This document shows positions 15,512-25,752 of a stretch of 64,000 nucleotides of DNA, one piece after another (positions within the stretch are counted from its first letter, which is position 1; each line of letters opens with the position of its first letter). This DNA is from Pseudomonas quebecensis (lineage in GTDB: Bacteria; Pseudomonadota; Gammaproteobacteria; Pseudomonadales; Pseudomonadaceae). A program made the position numbers and the translations under genes. A model generated the notes under the pieces. That model saw only the letters and a program-made list of their open reading frames with translations, did not search any database and was not told the DNA's origin. The stretch spans positions 434,001 through 498,000 of the forward strand of contig NZ_CP112866.1 in assembly GCF_026410085.1 (NCBI RefSeq). Direction: 5' to 3'.

Positions 15512-16327
15512 TTATTCGCCCGATGGCTGATAACGTGGGTCGTGGGCCTGCAGTTGGCTCAGGCGGGCCAATGGATCCTGGCGATAGAAGCAGCTGAGTT
15601 GGGCGTACACCTGTGGATAACTGCTGGCGAGCAAATCCGGGGCACTGAAGAAATATTCGCTGGTGACCGCGAAGAATTCCGCCGGGTTTTCGGCGGCGTA
15701 GGGGTCGATGGCGGTCTCGGCGTCGGGGTCGGTATCGAGTTGGCGGTTGAGGTCATCAAACGCGCTTTGCATCACGCTGGCCCACTCCTGCACGCGCATA
15801 TCGCTATGCAGCGGTGGAAGACCGTTGGCGTCGCCGTTGAGCATGTCGAGCTTATGCGCCAGTTCGTGGATCACCAGGTTGTAGCCTTCCCATTGGCCGC
15901 TCGCCAGCACACCGGGCCAGGCGAGGATCACCGGGCCTTGCTGCCAGGCCTCGCCGCTGTGTTCGCCGTCCCACTCGTGCTCGACGCCGCTGGCATCGCG
16001 ATGGCGTTGCGGGCTGAGGAAGTCGTCGGGGTACAGCACGATTTCGTGAAAGCCCTGGTACCAGTCCAGGTCGCCCAGGTTCATCAGTGGCAGTTGCGCC
16101 TGGGCGGCGAGCAGCAGGCGTTGTTCCTGATGCAGCTCGACGCCAGGCAGGGCGGTGAGGTGTTTTTCAGCGAGGAACACCACGCAGGCTTCGCGCAGCC
16201 ACTGGTCCTGCTCGGCGCTGATGCCATCGAGGAAGGTCAGGTGGTGCCGCACCCGCTGCCAGGTGTCATCGGCAATCGGGTGCTTGGCCAGCAGGCGCCG
16301 GCGACGCCAGCCGCTGAGTGACCACAT
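15512..16327 (-). CDS. mtfA: Zinc metallopeptidase, MtfA family
   Basis: 271 residues. The zinc-binding motif is in YNLVIHELAHKLDMLNG (HExxH), with the downstream glutamate in YAAENPAEFFAVTSEYFF. N-terminal parts match MtfA: TWQRVRHHLTFLDG and LREACVVFLAEKHLTALPGVEL. In E. coli MtfA is a cytoplasmic peptidase that binds the repressor Mlc; no Mlc-controlled PTS gene is nearby, so that role is not implied here. It starts 6 bp after the dedA stop, so the two are likely co-transcribed. Confidence 0.93.
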   Translation of the reverse strand: MWSLSGWRRRRLLAKHPIADDTWQRVRHHLTFLDGISAEQDQWLREACVVFLAEKHLTALPGVELHQEQRLLLAAQAQLPLMNLGDLDWYQGFHEIVLYPDDFLSPQRHRDASGVEHEWDGEHSGEAWQQGPVILAWPGVLASGQWEGYNLVIHELAHKLDMLNGDANGLPPLHSDMRVQEWASVMQSAFDDLNRQLDTDPDAETAIDPYAAENPAEFFAVTSEYFFSAPDLLASSYPQVYAQLSCFYRQDPLARLSQLQAHDPRYQPSGE

Positions 16328-16333
16328 CGCCGG

Positions 16334-16990
16334 TTACTGCTGGTTGGCTTCGGAGGAACTGCGGCCGAAGCGGCTGCGGAACACGCTGATGATCATCGGT
16401 ACCAGGGACAGCAGGATGATAAACACCACCAGCAGCGACAGGTTCTTCTTGATAAACGGCACGTTGCCGAAGAAATAACCGAGGGTCACCAGGCCACCGA
16501 CCCACAGCACGGTGCCCAGCACACTGAAGCCGAAAAAGCGTGCGTACGGCATTTTGGCGATGCCGGCGACGAACGGCGCAAATGTGCGCAGGATCGGCAG
16601 GAAGCGCGCCAGGGTCACGGTTTTACCGCCGTGTTTGTCGTAGAAATCGTGGGTTTTCTGCAGGTAATCGCGGCGGAAGATTTTCGAGTTCGGGTTACTG
16701 AACAAGCGCTCGCCGACGGTTCGCCCAATCACGTAGTTGGTGCTGTCACCCAGGATCGCCGCCAGCATTAATAAACCGGCCAGCAACACCGGGTCCATGC
16801 CGCCGCCTGCCGCGACGGCACCGGCGATAAATAGCAGGGAATCCCCCGGCAGGAAGGGCATGACCACCAGGCCGGTCTCGCAAAAAATCACCAGGAACAG
16901 AATGGCGTAGATCCATGGACCGTAATTGGTGACCAGCATGTCGAGGTAAACATCGAGATGCAGGATAAGGTCAAGCGGGTTGAAATCCAT
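16334..16990 (-). CDS. DedA family inner-membrane protein
   Basis: 218 residues from the ATG at 16990 (MDFNPLDLIL) with AGGTG 10 bp upstream; an in-frame GTG at 16999 adds three residues. Several membrane segments plus the DedA/VTT signatures: FCETGLVVMPFLPGDSLLF, ILGDSTNYVIGRTVGER, HGGKTVTLARFLPILRTFAPFVAG (the conserved arginine-rich motif). DedA proteins flip phospholipids or undecaprenyl phosphate across the inner membrane. First gene of a dedA-mtfA pair. Confidence 0.93.
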   Translation of the reverse strand: MDFNPLDLILHLDVYLDMLVTNYGPWIYAILFLVIFCETGLVVMPFLPGDSLLFIAGAVAAGGGMDPVLLAGLLMLAAILGDSTNYVIGRTVGERLFSNPNSKIFRRDYLQKTHDFYDKHGGKTVTLARFLPILRTFAPFVAGIAKMPYARFFGFSVLGTVLWVGGLVTLGYFFGNVPFIKKNLSLLVVFIILLSLVPMIISVFRSRFGRSSSEANQQ

Positions 16991-16999
16991 GGATGGCAC

Positions 17000-17400
17000 C
17001 TGTGTGAACGGCCCGACTCGGCAGGCCTGTGCGGAAGCTCGGGTAAGTAAGGCTACAAGCGTATGCCGTGATTCTTACAACCCTGAAAGGTGCGCATTAT
17101 ACGGATTGATCGGTGAAAAGCGTGTTGCTTTTGTAGCGGGGGATGTCGTGGAGCCCGATGCACTGATTGCCACAAATCCAGCGTGATTGCCAAAGTGGTG
17201 GGTCAGTTATAGATGGGCTGGCTGAGCAACCATTATCGGGGGCAAGCCCCCTCCCATATTGGAGTAGTGTTGAGGCAACTGACTCAGAGCGATCCCGTGC
17301 ATTCACACGGCACCACCGGCCCCCCACTGCCTAGCCACTATGCCAATAAGGCCAATGTGGGAGAGGGCTTGCCCTCGATAGCGGTGTGCCTGTCCGGGCG
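17000..17400. other. Intergenic region with a REPIN
   Basis: No gene is supported in this 400-bp stretch between dedA and the GNAT gene. The left half (17000-17228) shows nothing beyond the dedA upstream region; the right half holds the inverted REP pair at 17229-17384. Confidence 0.6.
17229..17384. repeat. REPIN (inverted pair of REP sequences)
   Basis: Arm 1 at 17229-17262 contains ATCGGGGGCAAGCCCCCTCC; arm 2 at 17352-17384 is its approximate inverse (GTGGGAGAGGGCTTGCCC). The two face each other across ~90 bp, the REPIN arrangement of fluorescent pseudomonads. It follows the 3' end of the GNAT gene. Confidence 0.85.
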
Positions 17401-17859
17401 TCAGTCTTCGCTGATCGGCAGTGTGTAGTTCTTGAATTCGGTGTCCTCGCGAAAGCCGATCGACTCGTAGGTTTTCTGCGCCACCTGGTTATCACTGCTG
17501 GTGGAAACCCGCAGCCGCACCGCATGGGTTTCCTTGGCCATCTTTTTCGCCGTGCGCATCAGGTTATCCGCCACCAATTGGCGCCGCGCATCTTCGGCTA
17601 CATAGATGTCATTGAGGATCCACACGCGCTTGAGCGACAGCGAAGAAAAACTGGGGTACAGCTGGCAGAAGCCAAGTAACTTTTTGTCGTCGTCATCGGC
17701 CAAAGCCAGATAGACCACCGATTCCTTGCGGCGCAGGCGCTTTTCCAGAAAAGCCCGGGTTGAATCCGGAAAGGGCAGCGCCCCATAGAACTCGCGGTAT
17801 TTGACGAACAATGGGGTCAACAGGTCCAGGTGTTCCAGGGTCGCTTGAATAATCCGCAT
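17401..17859 (-). CDS. GNAT family N-acetyltransferase
   Basis: 152 residues from the ATG at 17859 (MRIIQATLEHLDLL), preceded by GAGG; a longer in-frame extension to 17940 has no domain support. The GNAT fold is visible: VVYLALADDDDKKLLGFCQLYP (strand 4 region), VWILNDIYVAEDARRQLVADNLM (motif A, with R-x-x-x-[VA]-A-x-x-L in place of the classical Q/R-x-x-G-x-G/A), then SSDNQVAQKTYESIGFRED (motif B). Substrate unknown. It occupies the same place as PA4026 beside the ethanolamine genes in PAO1, as I recall it. Confidence 0.9.
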   Translation of the reverse strand: MRIIQATLEHLDLLTPLFVKYREFYGALPFPDSTRAFLEKRLRRKESVVYLALADDDDKKLLGFCQLYPSFSSLSLKRVWILNDIYVAEDARRQLVADNLMRTAKKMAKETHAVRLRVSTSSDNQVAQKTYESIGFREDTEFKNYTLPISED

Positions 17860-17948
17860 GCCAGGCCTCGACTTCCTAGGGGGGTATGACCACACAAGCG
17901 GCCGTGACCCGATGCTGCCTAATGCCGCAAAAAAGCGCAATCGCGCGG

Positions 17949-18785
17949 CTATCGGTCATCTGGTGAGCTGAGCAGGAAATTTCCTTTCATCAGGTCCGGG
18001 TCGTCCGACTCGATAGTCTGAACCTGCGCCTCGTCCTTCAAGTTGACCCCCGATAACTGCCGACGGCACGCCTCCCGCATCAAGTAAAGCAGGCGATGCG
18101 CCGCCATGCCGTAACTCAACCCTTCCAGGCGTACATTGGAGATGCAGTTGCGGTAGGCATCGGTGAGGCCGACCTTGGGGTTGTAGGTGAAATACAGCCC
18201 CAGGCTGTCCGGCGAGCTGAGCCCCGGTCGCTCACCGATCAGGATCACCGCCATTTTGGCGCCGAGCAATTGCCCGATTTCGTCAGCCACGGCCACACGG
18301 CCCTGTTCCACCAGAATCACCGGCGATAACGACCAGCCCTCGGCGTGGGTCTGTTCCTCCAGGCGGGTCAGAAACGGCACCGTATGTTTATGCACCGCCA
18401 GCGCCGATAAACCATCGGCCACCACCACGGCCAGGTCCACGCCGCCAGGGTTGGCCTGGGCATGCTCGCGCAGGGTCTGGGCCGAGTCGTCACTCAAGCG
18501 TCGGCCCAGGTCCGGGCGTTGCAGGTAACTGTGGCGATCGGTGGCGGCGCTGTGCAGCAACAGGCTGTCCCGCCCGCGCTCGGCGAGTTGCCGGCTCAGG
18601 CCGGCATGGTCGAACGGCAGGTGCACCGCGTCGCGCGCCTGGGCGTGGGCGAACTGGAAATCCAGTTGCGCGCTGGTGGGAAGGCTGGTGCCGGTGCGGC
18701 CCAGGGCAATGCGCGCCGGGGTGAGGCTGCGCAGTTGCAGCCAGGGGTTGTCGGGCAGTTCTGGTTGCACGGTAGGCTCCTTCAT
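17949..18785 (-). CDS. eutC: Ethanolamine ammonia-lyase small subunit
   Basis: 278 residues; the start at 18785 ([15 protein letters not shown]) overlaps the eutB stop by ATGA, a coupled start. A longer in-frame extension to 18884 lies inside eutB and is rejected. EutC matches include [64 protein letters not shown] and [21 protein letters not shown]. With EutB it forms the adenosylcobalamin-dependent lyase that splits ethanolamine to acetaldehyde and ammonia. Last gene of the exaC-eat-eutB-eutC unit. Confidence 0.97.
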   Translation of the reverse strand: MKEPTVQPELPDNPWLQLRSLTPARIALGRTGTSLPTSAQLDFQFAHAQARDAVHLPFDHAGLSRQLAERGRDSLLLHSAATDRHSYLQRPDLGRRLSDDSAQTLREHAQANPGGVDLAVVVADGLSALAVHKHTVPFLTRLEEQTHAEGWSLSPVILVEQGRVAVADEIGQLLGAKMAVILIGERPGLSSPDSLGLYFTYNPKVGLTDAYRNCISNVRLEGLSYGMAAHRLLYLMREACRRQLSGVNLKDEAQVQTIESDDPDLMKGNFLLSSPDDR

Positions 18786-20176
18786 CCTAATTGCGCCAAG
18801 GCGTGGCGAAACGCTGGTGGCAGGCTGTTGCCGAAGCGCACCTTGCCGTCGGCCTGCGTGAAGATGCCCATTTTCGCCAGCCACTGTTCAAATTCCGGTG
18901 CCGGTTTTAAACCCAGTGTCTGCCGGGCGTATAGCGCGTCGTGGAAGGAGGTGGTCTGGTAGTTGAGCATGATGTCGTCGGAACCGGGGATGCCCATGAT
19001 GAAGTTGATCCCGGCCACGCCCAGCAGGGTCAACAGGGTATCCATATCATCCTGATCGGCCTCGGCGTGGTTGGTGTAACAGATGTCGCAGCCCATCGGT
19101 ACGCCCAGCAGCTTGCCGCAGAAGTGGTCCTCCAGGCCGGCGCGGATGATCTGTTTACCGTTGTACAGGTACTCGGGGCCGATAAAGCCCACCACCGTGT
19201 TGACCAGAAACGGCTTGAAATGCCGCGCTACTGCGTAGGCGCGGGTCTCGCACGTCTGTTGGTCGACACCAAAGTGCGCGTTGGCCGACAAGGCGCTGCC
19301 CTGGCCGGTTTCGAAATACATCAGGTTTTGCCCCAGGGTGCCGCGCTTGAGGCTCAAGCCCGCCTCGTACCCTTCCTGCAGCACACTCAAGCTGATGCCG
19401 AAACTGGCGTTGGCTGCTTCGGTGCCGGCAATCGATTGAAACACCAGGTCCAGCGGTACACCGCGGTTGATCGCTTCAATGGAGGTGGTGACGTGGGTCA
19501 GCACGCAGGCCTGGGTCGGGATCTCATAGCGCTGGATGATCGCGTCGAGCATTTCCAGCATCGCGCAGATCGAGGCGATGCTGTCGGTGGCCGGGTTAAT
19601 GCCGATCATGGCGTCGCCGTTGCCATACAGCAGGCCGTCGAGAATGCTCGCGGCGATGCCGGCCGGTTCGTCCGTGGGATGGTTGGGTTGCAGGCGCGTC
19701 GACAGGCGCCCGCGCAGGCCAATGGTGCCGCGAAATTGGGTAACCACGCGGATCTTCTGTGCCACCAGCACCAGGTCCTGCACGCGCATGATCTTGGAGA
19801 CGGCCGCTGCCATTTCCGGTGTCAGCCCCGGCGCCAGGGCGCGTAGGGATTGTTCATCGGCCGCATCGCTGAGCAGCCAGTCGCGCAGTCCGCCGACGGT
19901 CAGGTGGCTGACCGGGGTAAACGCCTGTTTATCGTGGGTATCGATGATCAGTCGGGTGACTTCATCGCTTTCGTAAGGGATCAACGCCTCTTCGAGAAAG
20001 TGCTTCAACGGGATATTCGCCAGCGCCATTTGCGCCGCCACCCGCTCGCCATCGTTCTGCGCCGCCACGCCGGCGAGGAAGTCTCCGGAGCGCGCGGGGC
20101 TGGCCTTGGCCATCACGTCTTTAAGGCTGTCGAAGCGGTAGGTTTGTGTACCCACCGCGTGGGAAAAGCTTGCCAT
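18782..20176 (-). CDS. eutB: Ethanolamine ammonia-lyase large subunit
   Basis: 464 residues, full length for EutB. Conserved stretches: [88 protein letters not shown] and [16 protein letters not shown]. The TIM-barrel subunit binds substrate and cobalamin. The downstream eutC overlaps its stop by 4 bp. No eut microcompartment shell genes are present, so acetaldehyde is probably oxidised directly by the dehydrogenase at 21857. Confidence 0.98.
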   Translation of the reverse strand: MASFSHAVGTQTYRFDSLKDVMAKASPARSGDFLAGVAAQNDGERVAAQMALANIPLKHFLEEALIPYESDEVTRLIIDTHDKQAFTPVSHLTVGGLRDWLLSDAADEQSLRALAPGLTPEMAAAVSKIMRVQDLVLVAQKIRVVTQFRGTIGLRGRLSTRLQPNHPTDEPAGIAASILDGLLYGNGDAMIGINPATDSIASICAMLEMLDAIIQRYEIPTQACVLTHVTTSIEAINRGVPLDLVFQSIAGTEAANASFGISLSVLQEGYEAGLSLKRGTLGQNLMYFETGQGSALSANAHFGVDQQTCETRAYAVARHFKPFLVNTVVGFIGPEYLYNGKQIIRAGLEDHFCGKLLGVPMGCDICYTNHAEADQDDMDTLLTLLGVAGINFIMGIPGSDDIMLNYQTTSFHDALYARQTLGLKPAPEFEQWLAKMGIFTQADGKVRFGNSLPPAFRHALAQLG

Positions 20177-20238
20177 ACAGTGTCTCCTTGGCGACGCGGG
20201 CCAGATGAAGGAACAGCGCCCGCGTCGAGGTTTACGGC

Positions 20239-21672
20239 TCAGTGCAAGGCGGCCTCTGCGGCCTGGATCGCCGCGAATTCCTCTTCGGGCGTGCCTGCTA
20301 CCAAGTGATGCCGGCTGTAGAAAGCAAAGTAAGCAATTAATACTCCATAGATGATCGCCGCGCCAATCACCACCCGTGGGTCCACCAGAAAGCCCGCCAC
20401 CACGGCCACGCAGGCCAGTACCAGAGCGACCCCGGAGGTGAAGATGCCACCGGGCGTGCGGTAAGGGCGTTCCATTTTGGGGCGACGGATGCGCAGGGTG
20501 ATATGCGCGGCCATCATCAGCACGTAGGAAATCGTCGCGCCGAACACGGCCACCAGGATCAGCAGGTCGCCCTGGCCGGTCAGCGACAGGCCGAAGCCGA
20601 TAACGCCGGGGATCACCAGTGCCAATACCGGAGCCTTGCTTTTGTTGGTCTCCGACAACTTGCGCGGCAGGTAGCCGGCGCGGGACAAGGCAAAGATCTG
20701 CCGCGAATAGGCATAGATAATCGAGAAAAAGCTGGCGATTAAACCGGCCAGGCCCACCAGGTTGACGAAGCCGCCCATCCAGGTCGAGCCGCCGTAGGAC
20801 AACGCCAGCGCTTCAACCAGTGGGTTGCCGGATTTGATCAGCGCATAGGTCCCCGCACCGCCCGGTGCGATCACCAGAATCAACAGGGCAAAACTGGTGA
20901 GCACCACAATGGCGCCAATCAGGCCGCGAGGCAGGTCACGCTTGGGGTTCTTGGTTTCTTCGGCGGCCAGTGGCACACCTTCCACCGCGAGGAAAAACCA
21001 GATCGCATAGGGGATCGCAGCCCACACGCCAACGTAGCCGAAGGGCAGGAAGGTGCTGGCGCCCTTGGCCTCGGTCACCGGGATGTCCAGCAAATTGGCG
21101 ACATTGAAGTGCGGCACCATCGACACCAGGAACACGCCCAGTGCAATCGCGGCGATGGCGGTGATCACAAACATCAGCTTCAAGGCTTCACCGACGCCAA
21201 AGATGTGGATGCCGATAAAGATGATGTAGAACGCCAGATAAATCATCCAGCCGCCAATGCCAAACAGCGACTCACAGTAGGCGCCGATAAACACCGCAAT
21301 GGCGGCGGGGGCGATGGCATATTCGATCAGGATGGCCGTGCCGGTGAGAAACCCGCCCCAGGGCCCGAAGGCGCTGCGGGCAAAGCCGTAGCCACCGCCG
21401 GCGGTGGGAATCATCGAGGACAGCTCGGCCAGGGAAAAGCACATGCACAAGTACATGGTGGCCATCAGCAATGTGGCGAGGAACATGCCGCCCCAGCCAC
21501 CCTGGGCCAGGCCGAAATTCCAGCCGGCGTAGTCGCCGGAGATCACGTAGGCAACACCGAGGCCGACCAGCAGCACCCAGCCGGCGGCGCCTTTTTTCAG
21601 TTCGCGTTGTTGAAAATATTGGGAGTCGACTTTTTCGAAGTCGACGGAGGATCCAGTCGGTTCGCTAGGCAT
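20239..21672 (-). CDS. eat: Ethanolamine permease (APC superfamily)
   Basis: 477 residues with about twelve membrane segments. APC features: GWVLLVGLGVAYVISGDYAG, LAELSSMIPTAGGGYGFAR (conserved after TM2), YAIWFFLAVEGVPLAAEETK and SRAGYLPRKLSETNKSKAP. The position directly before eutBC and the family resemblance support ethanolamine uptake. The gene lies 62 bp upstream of eutB and 184 bp downstream of the aldehyde dehydrogenase gene; that longer gap carries an inverted repeat element (21714-21849), which may trim transcript levels. Confidence 0.93.
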   Translation of the reverse strand: MPSEPTGSSVDFEKVDSQYFQQRELKKGAAGWVLLVGLGVAYVISGDYAGWNFGLAQGGWGGMFLATLLMATMYLCMCFSLAELSSMIPTAGGGYGFARSAFGPWGGFLTGTAILIEYAIAPAAIAVFIGAYCESLFGIGGWMIYLAFYIIFIGIHIFGVGEALKLMFVITAIAAIALGVFLVSMVPHFNVANLLDIPVTEAKGASTFLPFGYVGVWAAIPYAIWFFLAVEGVPLAAEETKNPKRDLPRGLIGAIVVLTSFALLILVIAPGGAGTYALIKSGNPLVEALALSYGGSTWMGGFVNLVGLAGLIASFFSIIYAYSRQIFALSRAGYLPRKLSETNKSKAPVLALVIPGVIGFGLSLTGQGDLLILVAVFGATISYVLMMAAHITLRIRRPKMERPYRTPGGIFTSGVALVLACVAVVAGFLVDPRVVIGAAIIYGVLIAYFAFYSRHHLVAGTPEEEFAAIQAAEAALH

Positions 21673-21713
21673 GGGAAAGTACCTTTCATTCTTATTGTTT
21701 TATGCAGCAAGGG

Positions 21714-21849
21714 CGATCGTCCCCACGCTCTGCGTGGGAATGCATCCCATGACGCTGCGCGTTACCTTGCGCAGGGCTTGAACCTTGCGCAGACATCGGG
21801 ACGCGGAGCGTCCCAGGTGGCGTTCCCACGCAGAGCGTGGGAACGATCG
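21714..21849. repeat. Inverted repeat element (second REP family) inside the eut unit
   Basis: Two ~30-bp arms, 21714-21743 and 21820-21849, are near-perfect inverses; each contains CCCACGCTCTGCGTGGGAA, itself a small hairpin. Between them are two copies of CCTTGCGCAG and a GGGACGCGGAGCGTCCC hairpin. It differs in sequence from the GGGGCAAGCCCC elements elsewhere in the window. Confidence 0.85.
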
Positions 21850-21856
21850 AGGCGGG

Positions 21857-23377
21857 TTAGAAGAAGCCCAATGGATTAATGTCGTAGCTCACCAGCAGGT
21901 TCTTGGTCTGCTGGTAGTGATCCAACATCATCTTGTGGGTCTCACGGCCCACGCCGGACTTCTTGTAACCGCCGAACGCGGCATGCGCCGGGTACAGGTG
22001 GTAGCAGTTGGTCCACACACGACCCGCCTTGATCGCGCGGCCCATGCGGTAGGCGCGGTTGATGTCGCGGGTCCAGACGCCGGCGCCCAAACCGAACTCG
22101 GTGTCGTTGGCAATCGCCAGGGCTTCGGCTTCGTCCTTGAAGGTAGTGATGCTCACCACCGGGCCGAAGATTTCTTCCTGGAATACGCGCATGTCGTTGG
22201 TGCCCTTGAGCAGGGTCGGCTGGATGTAATAGCCGCCGGCCATGTCGCCACTGAGCTGCTCCACCTTGCCGCCGGTGAGCAGTTGCGCGCCTTCGCCCTT
22301 GGCGATTTCCAGGTAGGACAGGATCTTGTCGAACTGCTGCTCGGACGCCTGGGCGCCAACCATGGTGTCGGTGTCCAGCGGGTCGCCGCGCTTGATCTGC
22401 TCGATCTTCTTCATCACCACTTTCATGAAGTCGTCGTAGATCGACTCTTGCACCAGCGCGCGGGATGGGCAGGTGCACACTTCGCCCTGGTTGAAGAACG
22501 CCAGCACCAGGCCTTCCGCCGCTTTTTCGATGAATGACGGCTCGGCTTGCATGATGTCGGCGAAGAAGATATTCGGCGACTTGCCGCCCAGCTCAACGGT
22601 GGACGGAATGATGTTGGTGGCCGCCGCGTGCATGATGTGCGAACCCACCGGGGTAGAGCCGGTGAAAGCGATCTTGGCGATGCGCTTGCTGGTGGCCAGG
22701 GCTTCGCCGGCTTCTTTGCCGAACCCGTGCACCACGTTCAGTACGCCCGGTGGCAGCAGATCGCCGATCACTTCCATCAGCACGTTGATGCCCAGCGGCG
22801 TCTGCTCGGCCGGCTTGAGCACGATGCAGTTGCCGGCGGCCAGGGCCGGGGCGAGTTTCCACGCGGCCATCAGCAGCGGGAAGTTCCACGGGATGATCTG
22901 GCCGACCACGCCCAGCGGTTCGTGGAAATGGTAGGAAGCGGTGTGTTCGTTGATCTCGGCGCTGGTGCCTTCCTGGGCGCGCAGGCAGCCGGCGAAGTAG
23001 CGGAAGTGGTCGGCAGCGAGCGGGATGTCGGCGTTGAGGGTTTCACGCACGGCCTTGCCGTTGTCCCAGGTTTCGGTGATGGCCAGCAGTTCGAGGTTCT
23101 GTTCAATGCGGTCGGCGATTTTCAGCAGCACCAGGGAGCGGTCCTGGGCTGAGGTTTTGCCCCAGGCGTCGGCGGCGGCATGGGCGGCGTCCAGCGCTTT
23201 GTCGATGTCTTTGGCGGTGGAGCGGGGGAATTCGGCGATAGGCTTGCCGTTGACCGGCGAGGTGTTGGTGAAATAGTTGCCATCGACCGGGGCAACGAAT
23301 TCGCCACCAATGTAGTTGCCGTACTTGGCCTTGAACGAAACGATCGCGCCTTCAGTACCGGGGTGTGCGTAACGCAT
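21857..23377 (-). CDS. exaC: NAD-dependent acetaldehyde dehydrogenase (ExaC-like)
   Basis: 506 residues, first gene after a sigma-54 promoter. The start [20 protein letters not shown] is the typical N-terminus of the ExaC/AldB group. Catalytic features: [16 protein letters not shown] (Asn of the oxyanion hole), [14 protein letters not shown] (Glu) and [15 protein letters not shown] (Cys nucleophile). In this operon it would oxidise acetaldehyde from EutBC to acetate. PAO1 has two such paralogues, PA1984 (exaC) and PA4022 (beside eat); by position this is the counterpart of the latter, so the symbol denotes the family rather than strict orthology. Confidence 0.93.
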   Translation of the reverse strand: MRYAHPGTEGAIVSFKAKYGNYIGGEFVAPVDGNYFTNTSPVNGKPIAEFPRSTAKDIDKALDAAHAAADAWGKTSAQDRSLVLLKIADRIEQNLELLAITETWDNGKAVRETLNADIPLAADHFRYFAGCLRAQEGTSAEINEHTASYHFHEPLGVVGQIIPWNFPLLMAAWKLAPALAAGNCIVLKPAEQTPLGINVLMEVIGDLLPPGVLNVVHGFGKEAGEALATSKRIAKIAFTGSTPVGSHIMHAAATNIIPSTVELGGKSPNIFFADIMQAEPSFIEKAAEGLVLAFFNQGEVCTCPSRALVQESIYDDFMKVVMKKIEQIKRGDPLDTDTMVGAQASEQQFDKILSYLEIAKGEGAQLLTGGKVEQLSGDMAGGYYIQPTLLKGTNDMRVFQEEIFGPVVSITTFKDEAEALAIANDTEFGLGAGVWTRDINRAYRMGRAIKAGRVWTNCYHLYPAHAAFGGYKKSGVGRETHKMMLDHYQQTKNLLVSYDINPLGFF

Positions 23378-23441
23378 GGTGGGTATCTCCTGGCTTTTAT
23401 GTTTATTGGAGTGCAGCGCTCAAGCGCGTAATAAAGCGTAG

Positions 23442-23457
23442 AGCAAAGGTTGGGCCA
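23442..23457 (-). promoter_or_regulatory. Sigma-54 promoter of the ethanolamine operon
   Basis: Reading leftward, TGGCCCAACCTTTGCT matches the -24/-12 consensus TGGCAC-N5-TTGCT with one mismatch in TGGCCC; GG and GC are correctly spaced. It ends 65 bp before the aldehyde dehydrogenase start, and the divergent gene encodes a sigma-54 activator. Confidence 0.8.
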
Positions 23458-23510
23458 GCGCTGTGCACACCAGGTAAATCAAGGCGGCGGGCTTTGTTGC
23501 AGGGCGTTGC

Positions 23511-23564
23511 TGTGACACGCCTGGTACAGCCTGTGTGACAGTTTGTGCCACTAACGGTACAGCC
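23511..23564. promoter_or_regulatory. Candidate activator-binding sites (EatR)
   Basis: TGTGACA occurs at 23511-23517 and 23534-23540, and GGTACAGCC at 23523-23531 and 23556-23564. They lie about 55-120 bp upstream of the sigma-54 site, where an enhancer-binding protein would act. Confidence 0.45.
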
Positions 23565-23649
23565 CATGACCGATCAGTCGGCTCGGCATTGCATTGGCTG
23601 GGTGGCTGGGGGATGCTGGTCCCTCTCACGCCGGGAGAATAATAAGAAC

Positions 23650-25554
23650 ATGCACAACGATCATTTCAGTCGCCATGCCCAGCAGGTATTGACCGTCGCG
23701 CGCGGGCAGGACCTTTCCCACGGACCTGCCAGCGACCCCTCCATCGCTCGCTCCTGGCTGCGTTGCCTGCATGACTATCACCTCGACCCCGCATTGACCA
23801 TGGCGCCCACCGTGCTTGAGCACGGTCGCCTGCTGGAAAGCCGCGAGCGCCTGCAGCACGTGCTGCACATTGCCGGCAGCGAAATGAACAGCCTGCACCA
23901 GCAACTCTCGGGCGCTGGCCATGCGGTGCTGCTCACCGACGCGCGCGGGGTGATCCTCAACTGTGTCACGGCGCCATCGGAGCGCAAGATTTTCGAGCGT
24001 GCCGGGTTGTGGCTCGGCGCGGACTGGAGCGAGGCCTGTGAAGGCACCAACGGCATCGGCACCTGCCTGGTGGAGCGCCAGCCGCTGACCATACATCGTG
24101 ACGAACACTTTCGCGGCCGGCACACCGGGCTGACCTGTTCGGCGAGCCCGGTGTTCGACCCCAATGGTGACCTGCTCGCCGTGCTGGATGTGTCATCGGC
24201 TCGTGAAGCGGTGTCGCGCCAGAGCCAGTTCCACACCATGGCGTTGGTCAACCTGTCGGCAAAAATGATCGAGAGCTGCTATTTCCTGCGGCATTTCGAG
24301 CAGCACTGGCTGCTGCGTTTTCACCTGCAGGCCGAGTCCGTTGGGCTGTTCAGCGAAGGCTTGCTCGCGTTCGATGGCGACGGGCGCGTCTGTGCGGTCA
24401 ACCAAAGTGCGTTGAACCTGTTGGGGCAGGTACGCGATGGTTTGCTCGGGCGCCCGGTGGACGCCTTGTTCGACTGTTCCCTGGATCAATTGCTCGGTCG
24501 CGCCAGTGCCACCGCCTCCAACAGTTGGCCACTGCGCACGCGCGATGGTCGACAGTTGTTTGCGGCGTTACGGGGCCAGTCGCGTAGTGTGCCGACCGTA
24601 CTCGCGCCTGCGCCCAGGCCCGCGCCCCGGTCGGCGCCCGGCATCTGCCTGGGCGACCCGACGCTGCAGGAGGCTTTTCGAAAAGCGCTGCGGGTGTTCG
24701 AGCGCGACGTGCCACTGTTGATCAACGGCGAAACCGGTTCCGGCAAAGAAGCGTTCGCCAAGGCCGTGCACCACGCCAGCCAACGCGCCGATAAAGCCTT
24801 CATCGCCCTCAACTGCGCCGCGATCCCGGAAAGCCTGATCGAAAGCGAACTGTTCGGCTATCGCGGCGGCAGCTTTACCGGCGCGCGCAAGGAAGGCATG
24901 CCAGGCAAATTGCAACAGGCCGACGGCGGTACGCTGTTTCTGGACGAAATCGGCGACATGCCGCTGGCGCTGCAGACCCGGCTGTTGAGGGTGCTGGAAG
25001 ACCGCCTGGTCGTGCCCATCGGCGGCGAGCCCCACGCGGTGGATGTGCGCATCATCAGCGCCACCCACCGTCATTTGCTCGAACGCGTACAGGACGGCAG
25101 CTTTCGCGAAGATTTGTATTACCGCCTCAACGGTCTGGAGGTGGGCCTGCCGCCGCTGCGCGAGCGCGCTGACAAGGCCCAGTTGCTGGACGTGCTGCTG
25201 GCCGAGGAGGCCGGGCGCCAAACGATCAGCCTGGAGCCTGCTGCGCGCCAGGCCTTGCTGGCGTTCGCCTGGCCTGGCAACGTTCGGCAGTTACGCACGG
25301 TGCTGCGCACAGTGGTGGCGCTGTGCGACAACGGGCGCGTAGGGCTGGCGGACCTGCCTGCACCGGTGCGCCAAGCGCCTGTGCACAAGGTGGCCGAGTT
25401 GCCGCTGGCGGATGCCGAGCGCCAAACCCTGCTGGCGGCATTGGAACGCCAGCGTTGGCACATGACCCAAACCGCAGAACAGCTTGGCGTCAGCCGCAAT
25501 ACTCTGTACCGAAAGTTGCGCAAACATGGGATTGCCCGTTTAACGGCGTTATAA
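23650..25554 (+). CDS. eatR: Sigma-54 activator of ethanolamine catabolism, AcoR/EatR-like
   Basis: 634 residues from the ATG at 23650 ([14 protein letters not shown]) with GGGAG upstream; an in-frame start at 23545 adds 35 unsupported residues. N-terminal GAF region to about 230 ([35 protein letters not shown]), a PAS-like stretch ([18 protein letters not shown]), an AAA+ domain with Walker [10 protein letters not shown] near 359, [11 protein letters not shown] near 406 (the sigma-54 contact loop) and [10 protein letters not shown], then a C-terminal Fis-type helix-turn-helix ([20 protein letters not shown]). Divergent from the exaC-eat-eutBC operon, as PA4021 (EatR) is in PAO1. It should activate the promoter at 23442. 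Confidence 0.92.
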   Translation: MHNDHFSRHAQQVLTVARGQDLSHGPASDPSIARSWLRCLHDYHLDPALTMAPTVLEHGRLLESRERLQHVLHIAGSEMNSLHQQLSGAGHAVLLTDARGVILNCVTAPSERKIFERAGLWLGADWSEACEGTNGIGTCLVERQPLTIHRDEHFRGRHTGLTCSASPVFDPNGDLLAVLDVSSAREAVSRQSQFHTMALVNLSAKMIESCYFLRHFEQHWLLRFHLQAESVGLFSEGLLAFDGDGRVCAVNQSALNLLGQVRDGLLGRPVDALFDCSLDQLLGRASATASNSWPLRTRDGRQLFAALRGQSRSVPTVLAPAPRPAPRSAPGICLGDPTLQEAFRKALRVFERDVPLLINGETGSGKEAFAKAVHHASQRADKAFIALNCAAIPESLIESELFGYRGGSFTGARKEGMPGKLQQADGGTLFLDEIGDMPLALQTRLLRVLEDRLVVPIGGEPHAVDVRIISATHRHLLERVQDGSFREDLYYRLNGLEVGLPPLRERADKAQLLDVLLAEEAGRQTISLEPAARQALLAFAWPGNVRQLRTVLRTVVALCDNGRVGLADLPAPVRQAPVHKVAELPLADAERQTLLAALERQRWHMTQTAEQLGVSRNTLYRKLRKHGIARLTAL

Positions 25555-25676
25555 ATTTAATGTTCAATGATATAAGCACTGAGGTTGTAGGTTTTATGTT
25601 TCAACGTAGTCGGAAGTAAAAGGCTTTTTATTGTCAGGTCTGAATTGTCGTAGTCGTTGAGTTGGATACCACTCGC

Positions 25677-25705
25677 GGAACTGTTCCCGTGGGGTTGTTC
25701 ACTCA
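25677..25705 (+). promoter_or_regulatory. hrp-box-like sequence before the unknown 351-residue gene
   Basis: GGAACT (25677-25682), 16 bp, then TCACTCA (25699-25705). The HrpL consensus is GGAACC-N15/16-CCACNNA, so each half has one C-to-T change. It sits about 45 bp upstream of the start codon, a normal distance for HrpL-driven genes. A chance match cannot be excluded. Confidence 0.45.
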
Positions 25706-25752
25706 ATAAGTGCAACTAAAGCGATCCTTACAATAAAATTACGTGGGTGAAC

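Noticed and set aside
18782..21672. Ethanolamine microcompartment operon
   Set aside because: No shell proteins, EutE/EutD or reactivase genes are present; the local aldehyde dehydrogenase gives a simple cytosolic pathway.
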